Source: Rhodococcus pseudokoreensis (GTDB lineage Bacteria > Actinomycetota > Actinomycetes > Mycobacteriales > Mycobacteriaceae). Taken from it: a stretch of DNA of 64,000 nucleotides. Every line of letters starts with the position of its first letter. Position 1 is the first letter of the stretch. The position numbers and the translations under genes are program-made. Under the pieces are notes generated by a model. It had not been told where the DNA came from. It was given only the letters and a program-made list of their open reading frames with translations, and searched no databases. Shown piece by piece: positions 17,659 to 26,153 of this stretch. The stretch covers positions 4,588,001 to 4,652,000 of the forward strand of contig NZ_CP070619.1 in the NCBI RefSeq assembly GCF_017068395.1, in the 5' to 3' direction.

Positions 17659-19095
17659 ATGCCTATCTGGACACTGCACGGAGATGGCAAGACCATCGCA
17701 CCCGGGGAGGTCGTCACCCCCAGCGAACGGCTCAGCTGGGGCCGCACGATCGGGCTCGGCGGGCAGCACGTGGTCTCGATGTTCGGCGCCACGTTCGTCT
17801 TCCCGATCATCATGGGCCTCAATCCTCAACTGGCCGTGATGATGTCGGGTTTCTGCACGCTCTTCTTCCTGCTGGTCGTCAAGGGCCGGATTCCCAGCTA
17901 CCTGGGGACGTCGGCCGCATTCGTCGGCGGCATCGCCGCGATCCGCGCCCAGGGCGGCACGTCGGCGCAGGTGACGGGCGCGATCCTGGTGTCGGGTCTC
18001 GTGCTCGCCGGGATCGGTGTGCTCATCCACTTCCTCGGAGGCGGGGTGGTGTTCAAGATCCTGCCGCCCGTGGTCACCGGCGCCGTCGTCATGCTGATCG
18101 GATTCAACCTGGCCCCGGTGGTGGCCGGAACGTACTGGCCCCAGGACCAGTGGGTCGCGCTGACGGTGATGGTCGTGCTGGTGGTGGCGAGCGTCGCGCT
18201 GCGCGGATTCCTCGGGCGGGTCGCGATCTTTCTGACACTGCTGTTCGGCTACGTGCTGTCGTGGGTGCTCGACCTGACGACCGGCATGATCACGTCGTAC
18301 GACCCGGTCGCCGGCGCGGTGACCGAACACTTCCGCGTCAACTGGGACGGCGTCTCCTCCGCATCGTGGATCGGGCTTCCGCCGTTCTCCGACGAGGCGA
18401 ACGGCATCGTCGGTATCCACGCGCCGTCGTTCAGTCTCACGTTCATCGTCCTCGTGCTGCCCGGTGTCATCGCGCTGATCGCGGAGAACGCCGGACACGT
18501 CAAGGCCGTCGCCGAGATCACCAAGACCGACCTCGACCCGATGATGGGACGCGCCCTGATCGGCGACGGCCTGGCCACCACCATCGCGACCAGCGTCGGC
18601 GGATCGCCCACGACGACGTACGCGGAGAACATCGGCGTCATGGCCGCGACCAAGGTGTACTCGACCGCCGCGTACGCCGCGGCCGGGGTGATCGCGATGC
18701 TGCTGGGCTTCTCCCCCAAATTCGGTGCCGTCATCTCCGCGACCCCCGGCGGGGTGCTCGGCGGAATCACGGTGGTGCTCTACGGGATCATCGGCCTGCT
18801 CGGCGCGAAGATCTGGAAGGAGAACGGCGTCGACTTCGGCAATCCGCTCAACCTGATGCCCATCGCAGCCGGCCTGATCATCGCGATCGGTGACGTGGAG
18901 CTGACGTTCAGCGACAGCTTCTCCCTGAGCGGCATCGCGCTCGGCACGATCGTGGTGATCGGGATGTACCACCTGTGCCGCGTCATCGCACCGAAGGACG
19001 CCGACAATGCCGACGACTCCGGCACCGGCCGTCACCACCCGAAGCCGACCACCGACGACGGAACGGTCCCGGATCGGGTCGGTCAACTCACGTGA
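17659..19095 (+). CDS. NCS2-family uracil/xanthine permease
   Basis: 478-aa membrane protein with about 12-14 hydrophobic helices. QHVVSMFGATFVFPIIMG is the NCS2 helix-1 motif; AENAGHVKAVAEITKTDL carries the conserved acidic residue, and SVGGSPTTTYAENIGVMAAT is the signature loop. The pattern is closest to the UraA/RutG (uracil) branch, though xanthine carriers share it. Start chosen at ATG 17659 with GAAAGG upstream; a longer in-frame start at 17542 adds a 39-residue non-membrane tail that looks spurious. It probably imports the substrate of the adjacent molybdenum hydroxylase. Confidence 0.92.
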   Translation: MPIWTLHGDGKTIAPGEVVTPSERLSWGRTIGLGGQHVVSMFGATFVFPIIMGLNPQLAVMMSGFCTLFFLLVVKGRIPSYLGTSAAFVGGIAAIRAQGGTSAQVTGAILVSGLVLAGIGVLIHFLGGGVVFKILPPVVTGAVVMLIGFNLAPVVAGTYWPQDQWVALTVMVVLVVASVALRGFLGRVAIFLTLLFGYVLSWVLDLTTGMITSYDPVAGAVTEHFRVNWDGVSSASWIGLPPFSDEANGIVGIHAPSFSLTFIVLVLPGVIALIAENAGHVKAVAEITKTDLDPMMGRALIGDGLATTIATSVGGSPTTTYAENIGVMAATKVYSTAAYAAAGVIAMLLGFSPKFGAVISATPGGVLGGITVVLYGIIGLLGAKIWKENGVDFGNPLNLMPIAAGLIIAIGDVELTFSDSFSLSGIALGTIVVIGMYHLCRVIAPKDADNADDSGTGRHHPKPTTDDGTVPDRVGQLT

Positions 19096-19122
19096 TCTGC
19101 CAGCGTCAGCACGTGAGTTTTG
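19085..19122 (+). terminator. Intrinsic terminator after the permease
   Basis: Perfect 10-bp stem (AACTCACGTG at 19085-19094 and CACGTGAGTT at 19110-19119) with a 15-nt loop, followed directly by TTG. The permease stop codon is inside the left arm. It would separate permease transcription from the oxidoreductase operon that starts 50 bp later. Confidence 0.72.
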
Positions 19123-19171
19123 TCACTAGTTCACGAAACGCCGAGCGTACGATACGGGCAGGATCTGAGGA

Positions 19172-20083
19172 ATGAAACCGTCGCCACTGACTTATCACCG
19201 ACCTCGGTCGATCGACGAGGCCTGTCAGATTCTCGCGGACGTGGCACACGAGGGCAAGGTGCTCGCGGGCGGGCAGTCGCTGATCCCGCTGCTCTCGATG
19301 CGGCTGGCCGCGCCCGCGCACCTCGTCGACATCGGATCGATCCCCCGGCTGGACGCGGTGTCGTCCTCGCGTGACCTCGGTGTCACGTTCGACGCCCTGA
19401 CCACGCACTCGGTGCTCGAAGCAGACCGCGGCGCCGCACAGGTGCAGCCGCTGATCGGCCGCGGGCTGCGCCTCGTCGCGCACCCGACCATCCGCAACCG
19501 CGGCACGACGGTCGGGTCCATCGTGCACGCCGACCCGTCCGCGGAGATGCCGGCGGTGCTCGCGCTGCTCGGTGGCTCGATCACCGTGCGCTCGGTGCGC
19601 GGCGTCCGGGAGATCCGGTCGACCGACCTGTTCGCCGGGCCGCTCGAAAGCACACTCGAGGCGGACGAGATCGCGACCAGTGTGACGGTCCCGGCCGCCG
19701 AACCCGGTGTCGGGACGGCGATCGACGAGATCGCCCGCAGGCACGGCGACTACGCGCTCGTCGGGGTCGCCGCCCAGGTGCGGGTCGAGGACGGTGCGGT
19801 GGCCGAGGCCCGGATGACGTACGTGTCGGCCGGCGAACTCGGTGAGGTCGTCGACTACACGGAGATCCTGCAGGGCGCGTCCGCGACGGACGACCGGGAC
19901 CCGTTGTGGCGGAATCTGTCCGAGTTCGCGCGGGAACGAATCGACACCGAACCCGACATCCACGCCACGGCGCGGTACCGGTCGCAACTGGTGGCGGCCC
20001 TGACCGCCCGAGTGGGGTTCGCGGCCGCGCAGGATGCAGTGCTCGACGGTGCCGCCGTGCACGTGTCGGCGGGAGGAAGGTGA
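19172..20083 (+). CDS. FAD-binding subunit of a molybdenum hydroxylase
   Basis: 303-aa medium subunit (CoxM/xanthine dehydrogenase FAD type). It has the FAD pyrophosphate loop AGGQSLIPLLSMR (about 31-43) and NRGTTVGSIVHADPSAEMPA (about 108-127). The C-terminal CO-dehydrogenase flavoprotein domain runs from about 180. It passes electrons from the Fe-S subunit to NAD or quinone. ATG start with TGAGGA upstream. First gene of a four-gene unit (FAD, Fe-S, Mo, CoxG) with 2-nt or overlapping junctions. Confidence 0.93.
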   Translation: MKPSPLTYHRPRSIDEACQILADVAHEGKVLAGGQSLIPLLSMRLAAPAHLVDIGSIPRLDAVSSSRDLGVTFDALTTHSVLEADRGAAQVQPLIGRGLRLVAHPTIRNRGTTVGSIVHADPSAEMPAVLALLGGSITVRSVRGVREIRSTDLFAGPLESTLEADEIATSVTVPAAEPGVGTAIDEIARRHGDYALVGVAAQVRVEDGAVAEARMTYVSAGELGEVVDYTEILQGASATDDRDPLWRNLSEFARERIDTEPDIHATARYRSQLVAALTARVGFAAAQDAVLDGAAVHVSAGGR

Positions 20084-20085
20084 CC

Positions 20086-20730
20086 ATGACAAAGGCGCAG
20101 CGCAGCATCGACGAGCAACTCGCCGAACTGCAGGAAGATACCGGTGAACAGCACGTCGCGGTGACGTTCACGCTCAACGCGGTGACACAGACGGTGGTGC
20201 TGCCGTCGCGCACGCTGGCGTCCGACGCGATCCGGCATCATCTGCGGCAGACGGGGACGCACGTGGGCTGCGAGCACGGGGTGTGCGGCGCGTGCACCGT
20301 GCTGCTCGACGGCAAACCGGTGCGGTCGTGCCTGGTGCTCGCGGCGAGCCTCGAGGGCCGGGAGATCACCACGGTCGAGGGTCTCGTCGAACCCGACGGC
20401 ACGCTGCATCCGGTGCAGCAGGCGTTCGTCGACTGTCACGGCCTGCAGTGCGGGTTCTGCACTCCCGGATTCGTCACGACCATCGCGGCGTTCCTCGAGG
20501 AGAACGACTCGCCCACTCGCGAGGAGGCCACCGACGCGATCGCCGGCAACCTCTGCCGGTGCACCGGCTACCAGAACATCCGGGCGGCCGTGTTGCGCGC
20601 CGCAGAGATCAAGCGGGAGCGTTCGGGCGAATTCCCGCTCGGCAAGGACGACGAGTCGGCACGCGCCTCACTCGATCCGAAGGTCCGCGGCACCACCAAC
20701 CCCGTCGGGGGAAGGGCAGGGCGAGCATGA
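20086..20730 (+). CDS. [2Fe-2S] subunit of the molybdenum hydroxylase
   Basis: 214-aa small subunit. The plant-ferredoxin-type cluster ligands are C62, C67, C70 and C82 (GCEHGVCGACTVLLDG), and the second cluster ligands are C122, C125, C157 and C159 (CGFCTPGF, NLCRCTGY). A 25-residue N-terminal extension and a basic C-terminal tail of about 40 residues go beyond the usual ~160 aa. It shuttles electrons between the molybdenum site and FAD. It starts 2 nt after the FAD subunit and overlaps the large subunit by 4 nt. Confidence 0.94.
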   Translation: MTKAQRSIDEQLAELQEDTGEQHVAVTFTLNAVTQTVVLPSRTLASDAIRHHLRQTGTHVGCEHGVCGACTVLLDGKPVRSCLVLAASLEGREITTVEGLVEPDGTLHPVQQAFVDCHGLQCGFCTPGFVTTIAAFLEENDSPTREEATDAIAGNLCRCTGYQNIRAAVLRAAEIKRERSGEFPLGKDDESARASLDPKVRGTTNPVGGRAGRA

Positions 20731-23228
20731 GCGTCACGAAACCCCGCACCGCGCCGGCGGGCACGAAGGACACCGGCCGGGACACCGCCGAATCCGAGAA
20801 GCTGTTCGGCAAACCGATTCCCCGCACCGAGGACGCCCGGCTGCTGTCCGGCAACGGCCGCTACCTGGACGACCTGGGCCACAACGCGCTCATCGCCGCA
20901 TTTGTTCGATCGCCGCACGCGCACGCCCGGATCACCGGGATCGACATCGACGCCGCCCTGGATCTGCCCGGCGTGCACGCGATCTACACGTACGACGACC
21001 TCGTCGACGACTCGCCGGAGATGGCCGAGAACCTGCCCCTCCTCATCCCGCATCCGGCGATCACCGCGCCGCGCAACGGGTATCCGCTCGCCAAGGACGA
21101 GGTCAACCACGTCGGCGAGGCGATCGCGATGGTCGTCGCCGACAACCGGTACGTCGCCGAGGACGCGTGCGCCAAGATCGACGTCACGTACGAGATGCTC
21201 CAACCGGTCGTCGGGATCGACGTGGCCCGGCAGGCGGCCGCCGCCGTGCACGCGGACGTCCCCGACAACGTCGCGGCGCACCTGCAGCACGGATTCGGTG
21301 ACGTGGACGCGGAACTTGCGAAGGCGCCGCACCGGCTCACCCTGAACCTCGAGATCGAACGGTCGGCGTCGATGCCGATGGAGGGCAAGGGCGTCTACGC
21401 CCGCTGGGACACCGACGAGCAGGCGCTCACGTTCTGGACATCGACGCAGACATCGACGTCGGCGCGGGCGGCGATCGCGGCACGACTGAACATGGCGCAC
21501 AACAAGGTCCACTGCATCGCCCCGGACGTCGGCGGCGGGTTCGGGGTGAAGATCGTCCACCCGTGGCCGGAGGAGGTCATGGTCACCTGGGCCGCGCGCC
21601 GGCTCGGGACGGCCGGCATCTCCAGCGAGGTCAAATGGGTCGAGGACCGGCGTGAGCACTTCGTGTCCAGCGCGCACGAACGCGGCCAGATCCAGGAAGT
21701 GACGGTCGGATTCGACGACGACGGCACCCTCCTCGCGTTCGACTTCACCTTCTGGCACGACAACGGCGCCTACCTGCCGTACGGCATCATCGTCATGCTG
21801 AACACGTCGACGCAGGTCCTCGGGCCGTACAAGCCGAAATCGTTCCGGGTGGACGCGTATTCGCTGTACACGAACACCGTCATCGTGACGCCCTACCGCG
21901 GCGCCGGCCGCCCGCAGGCCGTGTTCGCGATGGAACGGGCGATGGACGCGATCGCGAAATATCTCGGCAAGGACGTCATCGAGGTCCGCGAGCACAACTT
22001 CATCCGGCCCGAGGAGATGCCGTACGACTTCCACCTCACGTTCCAGGACGGCCGCCCGCTGATTTACGACACCGGCAACTACCAGGCCGGGATCGACAAA
22101 CTCAAGAAGCTCATCGACTGGGACGGGTTCGCCGAGTACAAGAAGCAGGCGAAGGCCGAGGGCCGGGCCGTGGGCATCGGGATCGGCGCCTACGTGGAGG
22201 GAACCGGGCCGGGCCCGTACGAGGGCGCCCACGTCCTCGTCGAAACGTCCGGGAAGGTGAAGGCCGCAACGGGTCTGACCACCCAGGGGCAGGGTCACCA
22301 GACGGCGTTCGCGCAGATCGTCGCGGACGACCTCGGCGTGCCGGTCACCGACGTCGAGATCGTCACCGGCGACACCCGCCGATTCGGTTATGCCGTCGGC
22401 ACGTTCGCGTCCCGCGGCGCCGTGATGTCCGGTTCCGCGTTCCACGTGGCCGCGCAGATGGTCGCGGAGAAGGCCCGCAAGATCGCCGGGGACGCGCTGA
22501 ACCTCGACCCCGCCGAACTGGAACTTCGCGGTGGGCACGTGTGCAAGATCGGCACGCTGCCCGGCGCCGAGGGCACGTCCATCTCGCTGGGTGTGGTCGC
22601 CGTGCTGTCGAACCCGCTGCGCTACGCGTTCGACGACGCGTCGCGGCAGGCCACCGGATTCGCGAAAGCCGACACGGACATGACGATTCCGCCGGTCCGG
22701 GAAGGCGAACAGCCCGGACTCGAGGCCACCGGTTACTACTCGCCGCCGACGTCGACGTTCGCGTCGGGCGTGCACGCGGCGATCGTCGAAACCGATCCGG
22801 TGACGGCGGAGATCCACGTGCGGCGGTACGCCGTCATCCACGACTGCGGCAACGTCATCAACCCGCGGATCGTCGAGGGCCAGGTCATGGGCGCGGTCGC
22901 GCAGGGGGTCGGCGGCGCGCTGTACGAGAAGATCGTCTACGACGAGCACGGCCAGATGCTGAACGCGTCGTACATGGACTTCCTGATGCCGTTCGTCACC
23001 GAGATGCCCGACTCGCTCGAGATGGACCACACCGTCACCCCGTCCGGTCTCAATCCCCTCGGCATGAAGGGTGCGGGTGAGGCGGGCGTGATTCCGACGT
23101 CCGCCGTCATCGCCGCCGCGATCGAGGACGCGGAAGGCATCCCGATCACATCCATGCCGATATCCCCTTCGGAGTTGTTCGAGCTTCGCCTCGCGCACGC
23201 GTCGTCACAGAGCAAGGAGAACGAATGA
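20727..23228 (+). CDS. Molybdopterin-binding large subunit, xanthine dehydrogenase family (non-CODH type)
   Basis: 833-aa molybdopterin-cytosine-dinucleotide-type catalytic subunit. The N-terminal GKPIPRTEDARLLSGNGRYLDDL starts the a/b hammerhead domain, GGGFGVKIVHPWPEE binds cofactor, and the C-terminal GMKGAGEAGV supplies the catalytic base E785. The active-site loop reads TPYRGAGRP (Y390-R395), not the AYXCSFR of true aerobic CO dehydrogenase, so this hydroxylates an organic (probably heteroaromatic) substrate. ATG at 20727 overlaps the Fe-S gene stop. The neighbouring uracil/xanthine permease and hydantoinase genes suggest an N-heterocycle, but the substrate is not proven. Confidence 0.93.
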   Translation: MSVTKPRTAPAGTKDTGRDTAESEKLFGKPIPRTEDARLLSGNGRYLDDLGHNALIAAFVRSPHAHARITGIDIDAALDLPGVHAIYTYDDLVDDSPEMAENLPLLIPHPAITAPRNGYPLAKDEVNHVGEAIAMVVADNRYVAEDACAKIDVTYEMLQPVVGIDVARQAAAAVHADVPDNVAAHLQHGFGDVDAELAKAPHRLTLNLEIERSASMPMEGKGVYARWDTDEQALTFWTSTQTSTSARAAIAARLNMAHNKVHCIAPDVGGGFGVKIVHPWPEEVMVTWAARRLGTAGISSEVKWVEDRREHFVSSAHERGQIQEVTVGFDDDGTLLAFDFTFWHDNGAYLPYGIIVMLNTSTQVLGPYKPKSFRVDAYSLYTNTVIVTPYRGAGRPQAVFAMERAMDAIAKYLGKDVIEVREHNFIRPEEMPYDFHLTFQDGRPLIYDTGNYQAGIDKLKKLIDWDGFAEYKKQAKAEGRAVGIGIGAYVEGTGPGPYEGAHVLVETSGKVKAATGLTTQGQGHQTAFAQIVADDLGVPVTDVEIVTGDTRRFGYAVGTFASRGAVMSGSAFHVAAQMVAEKARKIAGDALNLDPAELELRGGHVCKIGTLPGAEGTSISLGVVAVLSNPLRYAFDDASRQATGFAKADTDMTIPPVREGEQPGLEATGYYSPPTSTFASGVHAAIVETDPVTAEIHVRRYAVIHDCGNVINPRIVEGQVMGAVAQGVGGALYEKIVYDEHGQMLNASYMDFLMPFVTEMPDSLEMDHTVTPSGLNPLGMKGAGEAGVIPTSAVIAAAIEDAEGIPITSMPISPSELFELRLAHASSQSKENE

Positions 23229-23881
23229 GAATCGCAGGCACCGCCCTACTGACCGCACCGCCGGAGGCCGTGTACGACAACCTGCAGGACGGAAAGGTCC
23301 TCGCGGCCACCATTCCCGGGGTGCAGTCGCTCGAGCAGGTCAGCGACAACCATTACAAGCTGTCCATCACGGCCGGCGTCGCGTCCATCAAGGGCACCTA
23401 TGACGGCGAAGTGATTCTGTCGCAGCAGAATCGGCCGCAGTCGTTCGTGATGACGGCGTCCGGGGCGGGCGCACCCGGCACCGTCAAGGCCGACGTGACG
23501 GTGCGGCTCGAGGAACGCGACGGCGGCACCCTGCTCAGCTACGACGCGGACGCCGTCGTCGGCGGCATGGTCGGCGGCGTCGGGCAGCGGATGATCACCG
23601 GGGTCGCGAAGAAGATGGCCGGGGTGTTCTTCAAGGGCATCGACGGCGTCATCGCGAACGGCATCCCACCGGCCGAGGTCGCCGCGGCGGCGGGTGAGGC
23701 CCCGGCGGTCGCCGGCGTCCCGCACGCTGCCCCGGTTCCCGCGGCGGCCGCGGCCCGGCTGCGGGCACCCGAGGCGGCGTCCACGGCAACCGTTCTCGCG
23801 TCGGCAGCGCTGGGCGCCGGCATCGCCCTCGCCGGTGTTCTCGTCGGCGGCATCCTCGTGCGGGGCACCTGCTCGAAGTAA
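23225..23881 (+). CDS. coxG: CoxG-like SRPBCC protein with C-terminal membrane anchor
   Basis: 218-aa protein of the carbon-monoxide-dehydrogenase subunit G family. The N-terminal SRPBCC fold (about 1-150) has the typical YDNLQDGKVLAATIPGVQSLE and ends with VGGVGQRMITGVAKKM. An Ala/Pro-rich linker (about 158-185) leads to a hydrophobic helix (about 190-213) ending in basic residues and Cys, fitting a membrane anchor. CoxG is known to recruit CO dehydrogenase to the respiratory membrane; here it probably does the same for this hydroxylase. It overlaps the large-subunit stop by 4 nt. Confidence 0.9.
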   Translation: MRIAGTALLTAPPEAVYDNLQDGKVLAATIPGVQSLEQVSDNHYKLSITAGVASIKGTYDGEVILSQQNRPQSFVMTASGAGAPGTVKADVTVRLEERDGGTLLSYDADAVVGGMVGGVGQRMITGVAKKMAGVFFKGIDGVIANGIPPAEVAAAAGEAPAVAGVPHAAPVPAAAAARLRAPEAASTATVLASAALGAGIALAGVLVGGILVRGTCSK

Positions 23882-23902
23882 CCCGCGCACACCCTCGACA
23901 CG

Positions 23903-23930
23903 GCACCCCGAACCGCCCGGTTCGGGGTGC
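23903..23930 (+). terminator. Strong stem-loop after the molybdenum hydroxylase operon
   Basis: Perfect 12-bp stem (GCACCCCGAACC at 23903-23914, complement at 23919-23930) with a GCCC loop, starting 21 bp after the CoxG stop. There is no long U-run, but TGTCGTCTGT follows. It separates the hydroxylase unit from hyuAB. Confidence 0.8.
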
Positions 23931-24050
23931 TGTCGTCTGTCCGGGGCGGGCAGCGCCGAACGGAGACCGCCGAGTTCGGCGATATGTGACAAAGAAACCG
24001 GGCGGCGGAAACGGTGCAATTGCCTTACAGAGACGAGCCCAGGAGGAATC

Positions 24051-26153
24051 GTGGAATCCAGGAAGATTCGGGTCGGTATCGACACCGGCGGAACATTCAC
24101 CGACGTCGTGGCTGTGGACGAGGAGTCCGGAGCCGTCGTCACCACCAAGACCCCCTCGACGCCCGCCGACCCGGCGCAGGGATTCCTCACCGGAATCGAG
24201 AAGGTGCTCGCCAAGCTCGGCGAGACCGGCGACGCGATCGGCGCCGTCAGCCACGGCACCACCGTCGCCACCAACAAACTCCTCGAAGGCAAGGTCGAGA
24301 ACCTCGGGTTCATCACCACCGAGGGGTACGAGCACGTCCTCGAGATCGCCCGGCAGTCCGTCCCCGACGGCTACGGCAACTCCTACTTCTGGGTCAAGCC
24401 CGACCGCATCGTCCCCGCCGACCGCGTCCGCACCATCGGCGGCCGGCTCGCGTTCGACGGCAGCGAGATCCGCCCCCTCGTCGAGGACGACGTCCGCACG
24501 GCCGCCCGCTTCTTCGCCGACCGCGGCATCCGCACCATCGGCGTGTGCCTCATGCACTCCTACGCCAACCCGGGCCACGAGCGCCGCGTCCGGGATATTC
24601 TGCTCGAGGAATACCCCGAGGCGACGGTGAGCATCTCCAGCCAGGTGCTGCGCGAGTACCGCGAATACGAGCGGTCCATCACCACGCTCGTCGACGCGGC
24701 CGTGAAGCCGAACATCCGCAACTACGTGAACAACATCGCGAACCGGCTGCGCGAATTCTCCTCCGACGAGGGCGAGGCCCGCGACATCCCGTTCTACGTG
24801 ATGAAGTCCAACGGCGGCGTGCTCTCCGCGAAGGAGGTCGTGCACCAGCCCATCACCACGGTGCTGTCCGGCCCGGCGGCAGGCGCGCTCGGTGCCGCGC
24901 TCATCGCGAGTGTCGCGGGCGTCGAACAGGTCCTCACGTGCGACGGCGGCGGAACGTCGACCGACGTCACCGTCGTGGTCCGCGGCGAGCCCGCGCTCAC
25001 CACCGAGGGCCGGGTGGGGGCGTACCCGTCGAAGATCCCGATGATCGACGTCGTCACCGTCGGCGCAGGCGGCGGCTCCATCGCCTGGCAGACCCCCGAG
25101 GGCACGCTGCGCGTCGGACCGCAGTCGGCGGGCGCCGACCCCGGCCCGCTCTGCTACGGCAAGGGCGGCAGCGAGCCGACCATCACCGACGCCCACGTGC
25201 TGCTCGGCCGCATCCCACCCCACCTGCTCGGCGGCGAGATCCCCCTCGACACCGAACTGGCCCGCAAGGGCGTCGAGCAGCTCGCGCACCAGCTGAAGCT
25301 CGACTTCGAGGCCTGCGCCACCGGCATCCTCGAGGTGTCGGCGTGGAACCAGGCCAACGCGCTGCGGCAGATCACGGTCAAGCGCGGCCTCGACGTCCGC
25401 GACTTCACCCTGGTCACGTTCGGCGGCTCCGGGTCGCTGCTCGCCTGCCGGCTCGTCGACATCCTCGGACTGAAGGACGTCCTCGTCCCGCTGAACCCGG
25501 GCAACGTGTCCGCGTTCGGACTGCTCACCGTCGACGTCCGCAACGACTACGTGCAGACCCACGTCTGCCGGCACGACCGGCTGGAGATCGCCGAACTGCA
25601 GTCGGGGCTGGACGCGCTCGCCGCCGAGGCGGAAATCGCCCTCGCCGACGAGGGCTTCGGGGAGTCGGAGCGCAAGTACGCGCGGTCGGCCGACCTCCGC
25701 TACCTCGGTCAGGCGTTCGAGGTGCGCGTGCCCGTCGGCGACGGTCCCGTCACCCCGGAGCTGATGGACGAGGCCGCGGAACGGTTCCACCAGGCGCACA
25801 AGGAGCTGTACGGGTACGACTTCCGCGGCGACCCGCATCAGCACGTGGAGTGGGTGAACCTGCGGGTCAGCGGTATCGGCCCGATCAAGCGCCCGACGCT
25901 GAACGAGATCGCGGCGGGCACGGGAGCGGAGTCCGCCGTGACCGGCACCCGCCCGGCGTACTTCGACGAATGGGTCACCACCCAGGTCTACGACCGGGCC
26001 CGGCTCGGCGCCGGCGACGTGCTCGAGGGCCCCGCGGTGATCGAGGAATTCAGCTCCACCATCCCCGTGCACCCCGGTTTCCGGGCGCGGATCGACACCT
26101 TCGGAAACATCCGCATCACCAAGATCGCCGACTCGAACGGAGCGAACCGATGA
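24051..26153 (+). CDS. hyuA: Hydantoinase/oxoprolinase subunit A
   Basis: 700-aa ATP-binding subunit of the hydantoinase A/oxoprolinase family. The actin-like ATPase phosphate motifs are GIDTGGTFTDVV (about 9-20) and CDGGGTSTDVTVV (about 297-309); GAGGGSIAW and a C-terminal domain follow. With HyuB it hydrolyses cyclic amides (hydantoins, N-methylhydantoin, 5-oxoproline) using ATP; a related branch (acetone and acetophenone carboxylases) carboxylates ketones. Start GTG 24051 has a perfect AGGAGG 4 nt upstream. Next to a molybdenum hydroxylase it may open the ring of the oxidised product, which is inference. Confidence 0.93.
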   Translation: MESRKIRVGIDTGGTFTDVVAVDEESGAVVTTKTPSTPADPAQGFLTGIEKVLAKLGETGDAIGAVSHGTTVATNKLLEGKVENLGFITTEGYEHVLEIARQSVPDGYGNSYFWVKPDRIVPADRVRTIGGRLAFDGSEIRPLVEDDVRTAARFFADRGIRTIGVCLMHSYANPGHERRVRDILLEEYPEATVSISSQVLREYREYERSITTLVDAAVKPNIRNYVNNIANRLREFSSDEGEARDIPFYVMKSNGGVLSAKEVVHQPITTVLSGPAAGALGAALIASVAGVEQVLTCDGGGTSTDVTVVVRGEPALTTEGRVGAYPSKIPMIDVVTVGAGGGSIAWQTPEGTLRVGPQSAGADPGPLCYGKGGSEPTITDAHVLLGRIPPHLLGGEIPLDTELARKGVEQLAHQLKLDFEACATGILEVSAWNQANALRQITVKRGLDVRDFTLVTFGGSGSLLACRLVDILGLKDVLVPLNPGNVSAFGLLTVDVRNDYVQTHVCRHDRLEIAELQSGLDALAAEAEIALADEGFGESERKYARSADLRYLGQAFEVRVPVGDGPVTPELMDEAAERFHQAHKELYGYDFRGDPHQHVEWVNLRVSGIGPIKRPTLNEIAAGTGAESAVTGTRPAYFDEWVTTQVYDRARLGAGDVLEGPAVIEEFSSTIPVHPGFRARIDTFGNIRITKIADSNGANR

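Noticed and set aside
19172..23881. Aerobic carbon monoxide dehydrogenase (coxMSL)
   Set aside because: The large subunit has PYRGAGR instead of the Cys-containing CODH loop; a general Mo hydroxylase is the supported call.
20568..26072. Two antisense open frames of more than 800 codons across the Mo subunit and hyuA
   Set aside because: Composition and lack of motifs show they are shadows of the overlapping operon.
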